Notes: generated from the sequence alone by a model not told the origin. A stretch of 64,000 nucleotides of DNA from Chrysoporthe austroafricana (GCA_001051155.2 JYIP02000006.1:4278001-4342000); one strand, 5' to 3'; counted from the first letter of the stretch, positions 1-12,279 are shown. Program-made: numbers and translations.

Positions 1-124
1 GCGGTATCTGCAGCAGCCGCAGCACCAGCGCCGCGCCCGTCCTGCCTCCCGCTCCTCCTCTTCGTCCTCGGCGTCGCGAGCCTCGCGATCGACTGGCTCT
101 TCGGAGTCGTTCTTCCACCTCGAG

Positions 125-1559
125 ATGGACACGCCCACGCGCGGCCCGCCTGGCGCCGCTGCTCCCTCTGCCGCCCACATGGTCTCGTCCTCGGTGGCTG
201 GCCCTGCCGCCGAGGTCAAGAAGACCAAGAAGAGAAAGGTCCTGCTGATGGGCAAGAGCGGTTCGGGCAAGTCCAGTATGAGGAGCATAATATTCTCTAA
301 TTACCTTGCCGTCGACACCCGCCGCCTGTGAGTCTCACCTCTTAGCTCATCCTCACCCTCACCCTCACCCTCATTCTCACCGCTGCGCTTCTCATGACGT
401 GCCATCAATACCTCACACGCGCTGCGTGCCCTCTCACTGGGCTCACGTTGGCGCTCACGCGTAACACCCTTTGTCAAAGATGGCACGGTGCTCGCAATGG
501 TTCTCAATGGTGTGCTGACATAAAACCCCCGTCCGAAGCGGCGCGACCATCGACGTTGACCTGTCGCACGTCAAGTTCCTCGGCAACCTGACGCTCAACC
601 TCTGGGACTGCGGCGGGCAGGAGGCCTTCATGGAGAACTACATCAACCAGCAGCGCGCGCACGTCTTCAGCTCCGTGGGCGTGCTCATCTACGTCTTCGA
701 CATGGAGTCCCGCGATATCGACCGCGACCTGGCTACCTACGTGTCCATCGTCTCCGCCCTTGCCCAGTACTCGCCCTCGGCCAAGGTCTTCGTCCTCATC
801 CACAAGATGGACCTGGTCATGCCCAACACCAAGGAGTCCGTCTTCAACGACCGCGTGCGCCTCGTGCGCCACAAGACGGCCGAGGCACTGCAGAACATGG
901 CCTCCGGCGGTCCCGCGCGCATGGACATCCAGCCCTTCGCCACCTCCATCTGGGACCAGTCCCTGTACAAGGCCTGGTCCAGCATCATCCACGATCTCAT
1001 CCCCAACCTCGTAATCATCGAGAGGGAGCTGGGCGCCCTCGGCCAGGCCATCGAGGCCGAGGAGATCTTCCTGTACGAGCGGACCAGCTTCCTGGTCGTC
1101 TCCACCTGGAAGTCCGACGAGGCCGCCCGCAACCCGCACCGTGACCGCGAGGAGAGGCTGAGCAATGTCATGAAGACCTTTAAGAATCGTCTCGCCGCCT
1201 GGTCCGGCACTAGCCGCAACTCGGACCAGTTCAAGGAATTCCAGCTCACCCTCGGCACCCTCTTCAGCTTCGTCATCATGACCTTCACCACCAACACCTA
1301 CATCCAGCTGGTCCTGCCCCCCGGCGAGGCCCGCCTCAACGCCGCCAAGCTGAACACCAGGATCGCCGCTGCACACTTCGAGCGCCTCGACTCCCCGCCC
1401 GCTAAGGACCCCAAGGGTTCTAGCGCCAGTGCGGCTGCTAAGAGTAGCCTTGCCGCCGCCATGGGCGGCCTGGACATGAGCGGCGACGAGCAGGGGCCGG
1501 CCCAGGCCTACGGCGACTTCAACGGGCGGGATGGTGGCTCGGCCGCGCCTGCTGCGTGA
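125..1559 (+). CDS. gtr1: Rag-family GTPase Gtr1 (RagA/B orthologue)
   Basis: Two exons, 125-327 and 539-1559, joined across a 211-nt GTGAGT...AG intron, give 407 residues. The G1 loop GKSGSGKS lies at about 43-50, a switch Thr near 71, WDCGGQE at 90-96 and HKMD at about 156-159, followed by the Rag-specific C-terminal roadblock-type half. The family forms a heterodimer with Gtr2 on the vacuole and signals amino-acid sufficiency to TORC1 through the EGO/Ragulator complex; this role is inferred from the family. The protein is longer than yeast Gtr1 (about 310 residues) because of a low-complexity N-terminus and a Ser/Ala/Gly-rich tail. The start is uncertain: the frame stays open upstream to the window edge in a Ser/Arg-rich stretch, and a second in-frame ATG occurs at codon 19. 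The intron carries several CTCACC hexamers (about 350-378). Confidence 0.93.
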
Positions 1560-2370
1560 GGAAGGGCACACCACACAGCCCACGGGCGGTCTCGGCTTTC
1601 CCCCTGCGGTCGTCCGCCGTGGAACGCGACGCTACAGGGGGCTGTACATTACTACACGGACTCATGACATTGATGATGATCAAGAAGGGTATCTCTCGCA
1701 CTAGAACGGTCCGCATCAGGCTCTTTGCAATTCGTATGGCACGGCACGGCACGGCGATTTCTCGGTCTGATTGGAAGGTTTGCTAGGGATGATACCCCCA
1801 TTTTTTGAGAAGGAAGTTCAACATAGGCGTTTAGTGGAACCAGGACTTCACATGCTGCCTTGAGTCTTGCCTTGGTGTCCGCACGCTGTGATCTCACGAC
1901 TTAGAGCGGCAGGTAAAGAGGAGAAATGAGCATGTTCTGACCGCTTAGTAGTCTTGCTATCTATGCATCGTGAGCTTCTAATCCCGACTGTGTCCTGTAT
2001 CCGTCACTTTTGTGCCTTGCTCCAAACGCCAGTTCACGATCCACCGGGGCCACGTGTGACTATGGCCCCGATCGAGACAATCCCGGCCTATGGCACATGT
2101 GCACCTCCAAGCCCGTCATCTCGATCTCGATCGTCCCTCTGGGTCCGCCAGTTGTCTCGATCGCATCAGCCGCGATCACCTCGCCAGGGCCAATGGCGCC
2201 GTAGCCGTCTGCCAGCTCAAACGCGGCCATCAGCCTCTCCAAGTTCAGAAGCTCGCCCGCCCAGAAACCTTTCAAAAAATTTTACACATCTATCTTTCGT
2301 TCCCAATTGCCGTCCGTCACCTGAGCCCTGTAATCATGTTGCTCAAACCGTTCCTTCTGCTGTGAGGTTT
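1560..2370. other. Convergent intergenic region, gtr1/shp1
   Basis: This stretch holds the 3' flanks of two convergent genes. I see no coding sequence with splice or family support; the short ORFs here are uninterpretable. Confidence 0.6.
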
Positions 2371-3752
2371 CTAGGCCCACTTCACGACGGCGATACCGCC
2401 CCTTTTAAAGGCATCAATGTCCTCCAGTTTCTGCTCCCTGTCGGTATGATCCTTGCTTGGAAAGGTCGACTGGATAATGAAACTACGAGTCCTCATGTCA
2501 GGTGATGTGTTAGTGGCGAACTGGTAGAGGTCGCCGATGGTGTTTGTAAGGTTGAAACGGGCGGGCAGACGGGAGCCGTCGGGCATCTGGAATCGGATGG
2601 CGACGGTAGGTTGGCTGTTGTCGACGTTGGCCGGGGCAGCAGGTGCTGAAGTGGCCGGCGTGCTGCTTGCTGCGGCGGCGGGAGCAGCCTCTGCAGGTCT
2701 CGACAAACCACTGCCGACGCCAGGCACGGGGCTCCCCAGTCGCCGTCCCTGTCCCGCGAAGGGTCGGTAGATCCGAGGCAGCTGATGCCAGTCCTCCTCG
2801 TGCTGCTGCAGCCTCACATCACACCGCTGGCCGTGCTCTACGTCCATGAGGTGAAGCGGGGCGCGGCCAGATCGGATCATCTGCAGGTCCATGGCGTGCT
2901 CGGGATCCGAATAGCGGCGCAGAGGACCATCCTCGATAGAGAAACCATCGCGCCAGAGATGCAGGGTTCGTGTCACGACCGGCAGTTCCTCCCGCGGGGC
3001 TGGCCCGCTGGGGTCGGGAATGCGACGAGACTCAGCACCCTCGCCGCCGACGGTCACGCCGCCGCCGCGGAAGTTGGAGGAGCGAGATGGGCCGGGAGCT
3101 TCCTCCTCGCTGGTCGCACGCTTGGCATTTCTGATGGCACCTTGTCAGTATATATGTGTGCCTCGCGGTTTGCGGCTGAACTACGTACGCCTTTGCCTTG
3201 GCAAGAATGTCCTTGATCACGTTCTGGGGGTCCGCGCTGTGACGCGCGGGGTCCTGGACAGCCAGACCGGACTTCTCGCCACCAGCGAACAGGTCGCGGG
3301 GGCCCCTGCGCTCCGAGTCGTCGTCATCCTCCTCATCGTCATCATCGTCGTCCTGATCTTGGCTAGCACCACTACGTAGAGACCCTAGGGTCGCTAGACC
3401 CTTCTTCTTGACGGGCTTCTTGGAAGAACTGGAGGCCTGGGCGGCGGACCTCGGGGCAGGGCGACCGTCAAGAGTTCGGGGGCCGGTGTAATCTTGAGGG
3501 ACAGGCGGTTGGGAGGAGGAGCCAGCAGCAGGCTCGTCGTGTTCCTCCTCGTCGTCGGCGAAGTACGAGGCAACGGCGGTGGAGATGTCCCACTTGCTTG
3601 CCGAAAGATACTCGGTAGCCTGTCGTGAGAATACAGAGTCAGCAAAAAAGTGCTCTGAAGCTTGGTAAGGATCCCACGAGTCAGTATACCCTGGTGGCAT
3701 TGGCTCCAGTGAGCTCGCAGAACTGCATCACCAATTCGTCGTGGTCTGCCAT
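2371..3752 (-). CDS. shp1: UBA-SEP-UBX protein, p47/Shp1-type Cdc48 cofactor
   Basis: Three exons on the minus strand (3752-3690, 3619-3189, 3130-2371; introns of 70 and 58 nt) encode 417 residues, close to yeast Shp1 (423). The N-terminus, about 1-45, is a UBA-like domain split by intron 1. A Ser/Pro linker with a long Asp/Glu run follows. The SEP domain (starting around LHLWRDGFSIEDGPLR) covers about 218-300, and a C-terminal UBX domain covers about 338-417. Proteins with this UBA-SEP-UBX order bind the N domain of the AAA ATPase Cdc48/p97 and act in ubiquitin-dependent degradation, membrane fusion and PP1 regulation; that role is from the family. It is divergent from the TOM13 gene. Confidence 0.93.
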
Positions 3753-4383
3753 GTTGGCGAATGTGTTTGATGAGGAGGGTGAAGTGCAGGTGCAGGTGCA
3801 GGTGCAGGTGGATGGATGTGAATCAGTTGTTGGACGGGGCGAGAGGAAGGATTGCAAGCAGAGCGTGTGCTGGTGTGAGCGTTCAGAGGTGTTTGGGCCA
3901 AGTGTCTGCAGGTGGAAAAGAAAGTCGGCCTCGTGAAGCGAAGCGATACTGTAGTGCGAGCAGTGAGTTAACCTTCTGTTGGATTCCGCGCCACGCCCAG
4001 GCTCGCTTGCTTGAGCAGTGCAGCAGGCAGCTGAAGGACGACGACTCCCCCGCAACGGGGCCCAACTTCAGTTGCCGCCCCACTATGACGGAAGCTGGAG
4101 GGCAGTGGAGGGGGTGGAAGCTAGGACCACCCCCAGGCCTGAGCCCCCCCAAGCCAACCCGTGCTGCCGCGGTCCCGCAGCGGCAGGCACCCGAACGGAG
4201 TTAGCCAGTAGCTAGCGGCCTCGACGTAACACTGTCAACCTTCCACCGCCAACTTCGCGCATCCACCCACGTCGACAATCTCGGCGATACACCCCCACGT
4301 CCACGACCAGTTGCGTGTTGCAGCGCAGCCTATCTGACCCCTCCCGTCTCTCATTCCACCCAGCCTGCAGTCTCAAAGCTACA
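3753..4383. promoter_or_regulatory. Divergent promoter region, shp1 / TOM13
   Basis: These 631 bp separate two divergent start codons and must hold both promoters. I see no TATA box with confidence. Pyrimidine-rich sequence precedes the TOM13 start. Confidence 0.5.
3784..3807. repeat. (GTGCAG)4 microsatellite in the shp1 leader
   Basis: Four perfect copies of a 6-bp unit lie about 30 bp upstream of the shp1 start codon, in the probable 5' untranslated region. Confidence 0.9.
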
Positions 4384-4849
4384 ATGGCCTCAGAAGAACC
4401 ATCAAACCCCATGGCCGAGTCCGGCGTGACGATGCACTCGGACAGTGAGCAGTACTCCCCAGAAGACATCTCGACTTCGTCGCCTTCCTCGACCTCTCCT
4501 GCAATCATACTCTACCAACCTCCCACCCTCTGGAGCCTCATACGCGGCGCGGCAATAAACCTGGTGCTGCCGTTCATCAACGGCATGATGCTGGGCTTCG
4601 GCGAGCTGTTCGCCCACGAGGCTGCGTTCAGGTTAGGCTGGAGTGGAACTAGGGTACGTGGCCAGCTTCCTGTGGTTCTGATGAGCACATTACAGATAGG
4701 GGCTGGACGGCTTGCTAACTCGAGGCTACTCTTATCAGGTATTCCCTGTGTCTAGAAGGCAACGGCACCCCATGGGACCGGGCATCGAGGTGCGTGACAA
4801 GCCGCCCCACCCGATGCCCGGCCTGGACGACGTCGCCAGCTTGGAGTGA
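4384..4849 (+). CDS. Mitochondrial outer-membrane biogenesis protein TOM13/Mim1
   Basis: Two exons, 4384-4653 and 4739-4849, with an 85-nt GTACGT...CAG intron encode 126 residues. After an acidic Ser/Thr-rich N-terminus of about 45 residues comes the family core (LWSLIRGAAINLVLPFING), with one predicted membrane span and a GxxxG motif, GMMLG, at about 67-71. The core ends at HEAAFRLGW. Mim1/TOM13 proteins sit in the mitochondrial outer membrane and help insert alpha-helical outer-membrane proteins and assemble the TOM complex; that is family knowledge. The second exon gives a short Pro-rich tail ending in ASLE. Length fits the family. Confidence 0.92.
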
Positions 4850-5522
4850 AGACGAGGGTTTTCAGTGTTCTGTCAGGAAACGCAGAGAACTAGAGTGCGC
4901 GGTCCGCTGCCTGAGCTTGCCACAGGCACAACCGAGCCCTGCCGAGGGACGTCATAGATGGGTTCGAGGCGCTGCAACCAGAGGTGGCTGGCTACACGTC
5001 GAAGACACCCGAAAAGAGAGATCGAGACCTACATGCAAGGGGCGTTGAGCTCCCAAAAAAGACGGCGGGTTCGCTTCACTGGTGCCACGGCCACAGCCCG
5101 CGCCACTTTGACATACAACAATGAGGGCTGGAGGATTTGTACATAGAGGCGAATACTACATCAAGACTAAGACTGACAGGTTTGTCCCGACCATGTTCGA
5201 TTGCACTTCTTGACTCGTCCCGTGTTTTCGGTACGAATCTACGAGGTGCGGAACCGAGACAGCTCTACAAAAAATGCTGAACCTTTATGTGGGGCGGGAT
5301 TCACGGTGTTGCAGGCGCAGGGTATAAGTTTGAAATGAAGGTCGTGTGTACAATCTAAGGAATGAACAAGGTATGTACTAAAATGGTACAGAGATCATCA
5401 TTATTATCATCAGCAGCAGCAGCAGCACCAGCAGCACCAGCATCACAGCCCCTCTTCCATTACCACCTGCTCCGGGCCTGACGAACCCAGCGTCACGACT
5501 CGTGCCGTCGGCCTAGGAAGGT
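4850..5522. other. Convergent intergenic region, TOM13 / Egh16-like
   Basis: This stretch contains 3' flanks of two convergent genes and a CAG-rich microsatellite. No gene seen. Confidence 0.6.
5411..5442. repeat. CAG-rich microsatellite
   Basis: Five perfect CAG triplets are followed by CAC/CAG interruptions. It lies in non-coding sequence just downstream of the Egh16-like gene. Confidence 0.85.
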
Positions 5523-6428
5523 TTAGTATTGCACGAACTTGGCCGACCGCCGGGTCGAGGCAGTCGAGGCAGTCGAGGCAGTCGAGGAAGTCGAAGCAGT
5601 CGAGTTGCCAGAAGCCATCTGGAAAGCAATGACACCGCCGAAAGGACCGGCGGGGTTGGGGTTGGCGAGCTTCATGAGGCAGACATTCTCCATGTCGCCG
5701 ACGGTGCCAGAGCAGGTCGTCCCAGCGGGGACCTGGACCTCAAAGGGCTAAAAAGGTCAGGCATCATCGTCAGCCTCGGTTCTGAAAAGGGGTTAAGAAA
5801 TCCGCGGTGCACACTCACATAATCCTGGTCCACGTTCAACGCCCTCTTGGAGATGCCCATGTGCCACATCATCCTCCTCACCAGGTTGTTGCTCAGAGGG
5901 CCCGGGGCTGTCTCGCCGAGCGTGCCGGGGACTTGCGTCGTCACCTCGGCCTTGGTGCCCGACCCGAACTCTCCCTGGCCGGTCGGGTCCACGACGGCAG
6001 TGAAGGGGCCAGCCCCGTCCGTGGTGACGATGTGCATGGTGCCCGAGATGGAGCCGCCATCAGAAACCTGGGGGAGGGTGGAGCCGGACTGGGCGACGAC
6101 GTCCGTCATCATGTCCAGGGTGTTCTTGCCCTGCCCCTCGGTCTTGCCCAGGCCGTTGGACACGGCGTCGAGCTGGTCGAAGATGGTCGTGTCCGTCTCG
6201 GTCTTGCTGTTGGGGCCCGTGCCCGGGACGATGCCGCCCTGGATGCCCAAGGCGGTGGTGTTGCCGCCGGCGTCACCGGTCTTGGATGGTGATCTGTTAG
6301 TCCCTTGTCTGTGATGGTGGTCATGGAGCCGGGGGGGAGGGGGTTGGGCTTACCGCGACGGCGAGCTTGCCGTGAGCAGAGACCATAGAGGCCGAGGCGA
6401 GGGCGAGGATGAGGGCGTTGGCATACAT
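5523..6428 (-). CDS. Secreted Egh16/MAS3-like (appressorium-associated) protein
   Basis: Three minus-strand exons (6428-6354, 6280-5819, 5747-5523) encode 253 residues. The first exon is a signal peptide ending in SMVSA; the mature protein begins HGKLAVATGDAGG, the characteristic start of this family, followed by a Gly/Thr-rich conserved domain. A conserved late segment contains two cysteines (TTCSG and ENVCLMKLANP). The last 25 or so residues are a Ser/Thr/Ala tail encoded by an imperfect 9-bp repeat. Egh16 homologues (powdery-mildew Egh16, Magnaporthe GAS1/GAS2 and MAS3) are secreted and often expressed during surface penetration. Their biochemical activity is not established, so a pathogenic role here is inference only. 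Intron 1 uses an AAG acceptor, chosen because the nearby CAG breaks the frame. Confidence 0.88.
5552..5604. repeat. Imperfect 9-bp repeats inside the Egh16-like gene
   Basis: Roughly six GTCGAGGCA-like units encode, on the minus strand, the alternating Ser/Thr/Ala C-terminal tail. Confidence 0.75.
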
Positions 6429-7846
6429 GTTGACGGTGGATTACTCGGCGGATGAGATCAGTGGGAAAAGTTAAACCGGCGTGTCAAACGCACAGGAACA
6501 AGAAGCGAAAGTAAAGTTGGAAGAAGAGGAGGATGCTGGAATGCTATAGAAGGAGATGCTTGATTAGAGGATGGTGATGTTCAAGATATCTTTCCATCGA
6601 AGGATGACACCCTCGGCTTATATAGACGAGAGCGCATTCAGCCTCGTGAGCCTCGTCTCTATCACAGCCTCTGTCATATCATAGTAGCACATCCACTGAT
6701 GCCGACTTTGCCGATTGAATGTTCGAGGCAAGGCCGGATACCAAATCGCAGACGCGCTTCACCAGCAAGAGTCACCACTCGGGACGCCAGCTCCCCCAGC
6801 GCCAGATTCAGCAGCAACATCAGACAACCATCATGAGGCACGGGGGGCCTCCTGGTGGGGGGTATCACGAAGGCTAGTCCGGGGGGTTGTGCCCTGCGGC
6901 CAACGGCCAGAGTGTGATGCTATCCCCAAAGCTTGGCTTGCTGACGTCGCCTTCGAACACGTCCGAAGGGCGTCGTCTGTTTAGAAGATGAGGTGGAACA
7001 GACAGCCACAGTGATAGCGCCAAGACACAGGTTTCTTCGGATGATGGATGCCCACGGGTGATCAGCAGAAGCACGGCCATCTGGCCGATCATGTTTACCG
7101 CCCCAAACCCTAGGAATTATCTCTCCCGCCTCCGGGTTTCAACGAGGAGTGAAACGGTGACCTGAGGGGGGTGCGGCGATGCAGATCGTTTAAGCTCCTG
7201 GATAAGCATAGGCGTGTGCCTGGCTCAGATCATTCATTCCCCCTGCCTCGCCATACAGAATAACCCCTCCACCGCGGTCTGTCTTGCGATTGGGTTTTCG
7301 AGTGTTGGGGCATGGCGAGGACGGCAACGACGGCATATATTGTGTCTCATCCCAACCTCGATCCACTCAATGCTACCGAGGCCCACGAGGCTGGATGGAA
7401 GCGCCAGGCGAAAGAGGGCGAAACGCGACAACTTCAGACGGTAACAACTGACCACCGTCGTTCATAGGAGGCAGGATAGCATCCTGAAAGATCATAGGGG
7501 GGTCAGTGCGCAATGTCAATTGGCACAGCCCCTTTGCGGGTGTTCATTCGAAACACTAGACGCCAAGAAGTTGTCAGGTGCTCGGTCGAGATGAAGTCGA
7601 AGTTCACAAAGGGGAGCGCCTAGGAATGCTTGGGGGTTACCTGGGGTTCACTGGGAGTCTACCGAGTTGAGTGGTGCAGTGCGGAGCTCAGAGTTGCCTG
7701 CCGGCAGAGCCATTGCCAGCCGGGCGGTTCGTCTCCAAAAAAAACCCAAACCTCACCACACATCCCGGCGATTCTTTCGACGAGGACGACGCGTGCTGCT
7801 GCTGCATCAAGTTGTGAGTAGGTAGAGCTCACCAAAGCAGCCCACA
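6429..7846. other. Divergent intergenic region, Egh16-like / oxa1
   Basis: 1.4 kb without a supportable gene. It must carry the two promoters. A few short ORFs exist on both strands, but none has a domain or plausible splicing. Confidence 0.55.
6617..6624 (-). promoter_or_regulatory. TATA box of the Egh16-like gene
   Basis: TATATAAG on the minus strand lies about 190 bp upstream of the Egh16-like ATG. Position and sequence suit a core promoter of an inducible gene. Confidence 0.5.
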
Positions 7847-9453
7847 ATGCTACCAAGTAGAGGCCTGGCACAGGCCAGTCGTGGCCTTGTGTTTCAAAGA
7901 CAGGTATACTCTGCTGCCCTCCCTGTCTCGGCTGAAATTATAGGTCTAACCAACCAGGCATAGATCCTCTCCAGAGCTCCTGTTCGCTCAATACCATCAC
8001 TACGACAGGCCCCCTCCACAGCTCGGCCGAGCGTGTCGGGAACAAGGCAATTCGGCACAGGCCTTCGGAGCCATGGCAGGCCGTCCCCTCTCTCATCCAC
8101 CGTCGGCCTCCTCTCAGAGAGCAGGATAGGCGCCGCCAGCATCTTCTCCTCGCAGGCCAACCTCCTCTCTACGCGTCGTTTCGCCTCGACCAAGTCTGAC
8201 ACACACGGTTCCCTTCCTGCCGAACCAGTCAACCCTCCCGAGTTCTCCCCCGAGTTCTCCGCCTTCTCCGACCTCGATGGGCCCTCCCTCCTCGACATCC
8301 CCGAGCGCGTGGGCTATCTGGCCCAGCTCGGGCTCGACTACGGCTGGGGCCCGACCTCGCTGTGCCAGTGGACCCTCGAGCACCTGCACATCACCGCCGG
8401 CCTGCCCTGGTGGGGTGCCATCGTGGGCTGCGCCGTCGCCATCCGCATAGTCATGGTCTACCCGGCCCTCATCGCGCAGCACGAGTCCGTCAAGTCGCGC
8501 GAGATGCGCCAGAACCCCCTCTACAGGGAGACCCAGCAGAAGTACATGGTGTCCATGGCCCAGGGGGCCAGGATCACGCCCGCCGAGCTCATGGAGACGC
8601 GCCTGCAGATGAAGCTGCTGCAGGAGCAGGCTGGCGTCAAGATGTGGAAGATGTTCCTGCCCATGCTGCAGTTCCCGCTCGCCATCGGCATGTTCAAGCT
8701 GTGCCGCGGCATGGCGGCGCTGCCCGTGCCGGGGCTGGAGAGCGGAGGCACCCTGTGGTTCACTGACCTGACCATGCCGGACCCGTTCTATATCCTGCCC
8801 TGCGTGAGCGCCATCATGATGATCTTCAGCATGCAGGTGAGCATGCCCCCTCCCGTGCCCGCCGCCAGGTCCCCTGCCAAGTCCGCATCCAGCTAACACC
8901 TGACCAGCGCGCGCTGCCCTTCATGACGGCCGACCAGGCCAAGATCATGGCGAAGCTCCCCTGGATCCTCGGCCCCATCGGCATTCTCGTGACGCTCAAG
9001 ATGGCCGCCAGCGTGCAGCTGTTCCTCGCCATGGCCGCCATCATGCAGTACCTCCAGACGACCCTCTGGCACGTGCCCATCATCCGCAGGCTGTGCGGCC
9101 TGCCGCCGCTGGACGTGATGATCGAGAACACGAGCTACCTGCGGCAGCCCCCCGCCCCGCCCGCCGGCGGCATGCAGTACCAGCCGCCGCGGGCCATCAA
9201 GACCACCGCGACCGAGGCGCCCAAGGAGGCGGGCCCGCAGTTCGAGAACCCGCTCACCTTCCTTCGAGACATGCGGCAGAAGATGAGCGACAAGGTCACC
9301 GAGTACAAGACCAGCTCCGGCAACACGGACGAGAAGAAGGCCGCGAGCGAGTACGAGGCGAGGAGGATAAAGGAGGAGAACGAGAAGTACTGGGCGCGGA
9401 GGGAGGACCAGAAGTGGAGGCAGGAGCAGAAGAGGCAGCAGAAGAGGAGGTGA
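7847..9453 (+). CDS. oxa1: Mitochondrial inner-membrane insertase Oxa1
   Basis: Three exons (7847-7903, 7964-8836, 8908-9453; introns 60 and 71 nt, all phase 0) encode 491 residues. The Arg/Ser-rich, acid-poor N-terminus of about 90 residues suits a mitochondrial targeting sequence. The YidC/Oxa1/Alb3 core begins near ERVGYLAQLGLDYGWGP and has the typical LPWWGAIVG first membrane segment (about 165-185), a long positively charged matrix loop and four further membrane segments. The C-terminal 60 residues are highly charged (Lys/Arg/Glu), like the ribosome-binding tail of Oxa1. The family inserts mitochondrially encoded and some imported proteins into the inner membrane. The exon-2 acceptor is TAG at 7962-7963; the earlier CAG would run into a stop. 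Confidence 0.94.
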
Positions 9454-10371
9454 AGGGCCCGCGTTCCGTCCGATGATAATAGCCCTCTATAGAGGGACGA
9501 TCTCCGCCGACAAGGCCTGCCTGCCAGTGTAGAAATAAAATCAAAATGTACATTCGCAGCTCTGGATCCACCGCGATCATACACTTGGACCCGCGAAGCA
9601 GTCTGTCAGTCTTGCTGTATCTGAATGCTACACTGTATAGGGCTAAAGCATAGTTGGCGCATCCAGTCCCTGGATCGCACGAGGCGCTTGGAAGGAAGAG
9701 GGACAGCATCAGCCGCAGACAGCAGGCCTCTTGAGGTCTGGGGAACAGACAGAAGGCGTTCTAGCACAAGCCGGGGCTGGGAGAAGATGGATAGGCGTAG
9801 ATGGAACTCCTCCATTCTGGTGACAACACTATACCCGCAACCGGCAGCGCCTGGTGGCACGCCTGGTATACATAATGCCTAAGAATAATTACTAGACAAT
9901 ACAATAATCCTATTCCCTATTCATTCCCCCCTTTTTGTTTTCCCCCTGCCACGTTGTTTTTTTGGTGGTGCCCCATCATGCAAGACATAAGCTTCGGAGA
10001 GGGGGAAAAATAATCAATCTTCCTTTCCATAACGCCAGTCCCTCGGTCCCATGAGCCCTAGTTCTGCGCAACCACTGGATCGTGACTGTCCACAATGATG
10101 ACAGACCAAATTGTTGTGGTTGTTGTTGTTGGAGAACACAATCAAAGAAAGCAGGCTTCAAGCTGTGAAGAGTGCAGGGTATTTTCGGTTTGCCTCTCAC
10201 CAAGATCTTGCCCAGCCGTGGCAGATGGATGTTGGTGGTGACAATGGGAGTGCCCGGGTCCTCGCCGTGACCTCTAGGATATGCCGCCTCGCCATGAATC
10301 TCAAAGCATGGCTCTCCTCTCGTCCCTCATCCTCAGTCTGGTGGGGGATGACAGATGACGAAGGCGCAGCA
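9454..10371. other. Convergent intergenic region, oxa1 / DUF1688 gene
   Basis: Non-coding 3' flanks, including T-rich sequence around 9930-9965. No gene seen. Confidence 0.6.
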
Positions 10372-12279
10372 CTAGAACACCGTTCCGTCGCTGTCGATGA
10401 GAATCGGCGGTTCCCTAGTATTCGGCCGGTTGATCTCGGCCAGCTCACGTCCACCCTGTGATTTGATATTAGTCTCTGGGCCCCCTAAAAGGTTGCTGTG
10501 GGCATGGTCTCTTACCTTCCAACTTCCCGCCTCCAGCACTTGGGGCAGAGTCAATTCATTGCCGGCCAGCTCAGCCCTCAGGGCCTGGTTGACGTCCGTA
10601 CACAGGCGGTCTAAGAGGCCGACCGTTACACCACGCCACTCGACCACGGCATCGTCGCTCGGCTCGAACATGGGAGCGACCTCAATGCCCCTGGTCGACG
10701 TCCGCAGGCAGTGCTCCTGGTACTTCTCAAGGCCCCTCTGCATGTCCTCGGCCTTGAGCGTCAGGACACCCATGTCGATAAAGAGGCCGCCGTTGCGGTA
10801 CTCGGGGAGGCCGGTCAGCAGCTGCTGGCCGGCGAAGTGAATCTTCATGAGCTGCTGCATGGGCTGCATGAGCGAGTAGGTGAGCCACTGCGTCAACTTA
10901 TGGAACGGCAGGATGGACTCCCAAGCCGCTGCGGCCCCGGAACGAGCCGATGTGGGGAAGGGGCTGAAAGTCGGGGTGGTGGGGGCCGGCGTCGGTTGTG
11001 GCATGGACGAGCAGGGCCAAGCATCGCCAAGGGAGACGCCGTTGATGGCCGTGCGCGAGGGCGGCCAGATGGGCGCCAAGCCTGTCATCAGGACGTCCCA
11101 GAGTGTCGGTAACAGGACGATAGGCATAGAGGATGCCTGCGTGGATGGGTGCGACAAGAGGTAGTCTGAAAGTAGCGTTAGTGCCATCTGTCTCTTACTC
11201 CCCCAAGTTATCGGCACCGAGAACCGCGGGACTTACCAAGCATGTTGCCAGGGCGTCCATCGTCGCCAAAGAATTCTGTGTTGGCGTCGAGGGCGTCGGC
11301 CAGCCGGACGAGGAGCTGTGTTCGCCCCTTCAGGCCAGCCATCTCGTTACCTTCCCGCGACTGCAGGCCCTTAGCCATCTTCTCGACGGTCAGCTGCCGA
11401 AGCCCTGCCTTGTCGACCTGGAACTTGTTGCTCTGGTCGCCCGAGAACAGACCCTGTCATAAGCGTTAGCATAATTCGGGCTTGCGCTGTCCGGAGCGAA
11501 CTTACGGTCTTGAACATCTCCAGGCTCGCAACGGCGATGCCCTCAGACCTCCTGTAGACGCGGCCATTCTCAACGCTCTTGTAGCTCCACTCCGTACCCG
11601 CACCGGCGTCCAGGAGCACGCTGACCAAGAACAAGTCGATGAGGCGGCGACACTTCTCGGCGTTCTCGAGGTTCTCCCAGGTGGCCAGCAGATGGGCGAT
11701 CCGGTCTCGGCCGCCCACACAGAAGTGCTGGTGTCTGCCATGTGCGGGAATGGTGGTGAAAGGCGCATCGTAGTCTCTCTAGGGCAAGGTTAGCCAAACA
11801 CACACAGGATACCCTGAGCCGCCGTACGGCCCCTCGCCGGGTGCATGCAGGGCGCCGGCGGGAGGAGGTCCTACCTTGATGATGCTGGCGACGAAGCTCA
11901 CGACCTCGGGGAACTTCCCCATGTCAACATCGAAGTGCTTCAGCTCATTCTTGAAGGCCTTGCTCGTGACGATCCTGCACCTCTCGCGGACGGCACCCAA
12001 GCTCCTCAGGTACCCGGCGGGATCCAGGTCTGGGTCCGGCGTCTTGGGCAGGTCGATATTGGGGACCTGGGGGGACAACGGCGACAGTGGCGTGTTGGGG
12101 GCCGAGGTGTGATTCGTTCCTGCAGATGAGCGGTTCATGGCGCGTGAACTGAAGGTGCCGGCTGGAGACTTGATGCTCGAGTGTCCCGATTCGATGCTGA
12201 CCTGCGACTGGACGGTCGTGAGCGACGGTTTCTGGTTCTGGCTCTTCTGAGCTTTATCTTTCCTGGAGAAGAAACCCAT
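10372..12279 (-). CDS. urg3: DUF1688 protein, URC4/urg3-type uracil catabolism
   Basis: Five minus-strand exons (12279-11875, 11778-11506, 11453-11237, 11165-10516, 10455-10372; introns 96, 52, 71 and 60 nt) encode 542 residues. After a Ser/Thr/Pro-rich N-terminus of about 75 residues the DUF1688 region runs to the C-terminus, with stretches such as RIAHLLATWENLENAEKCRR, DLFLVSVLLDAGAG and GLPEYRNGGLFIDMGVL. The family includes Lachancea Urc4, needed to use uracil as nitrogen source, and S. pombe uracil-induced urg3; the reaction catalysed is not certain. No other URC gene lies nearby, so it is not in a pathway cluster here. Each exon junction preserves frame, which supports the model. Confidence 0.9.

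Noticed and set aside
504..1583. 359-codon minus-strand frame opposite gtr1
   Set aside because: It is a shadow of the GC-rich gtr1 exon on the other strand; the Gtr1 motifs are clear and this frame has only Gly/Val/Glu-biased sequence.
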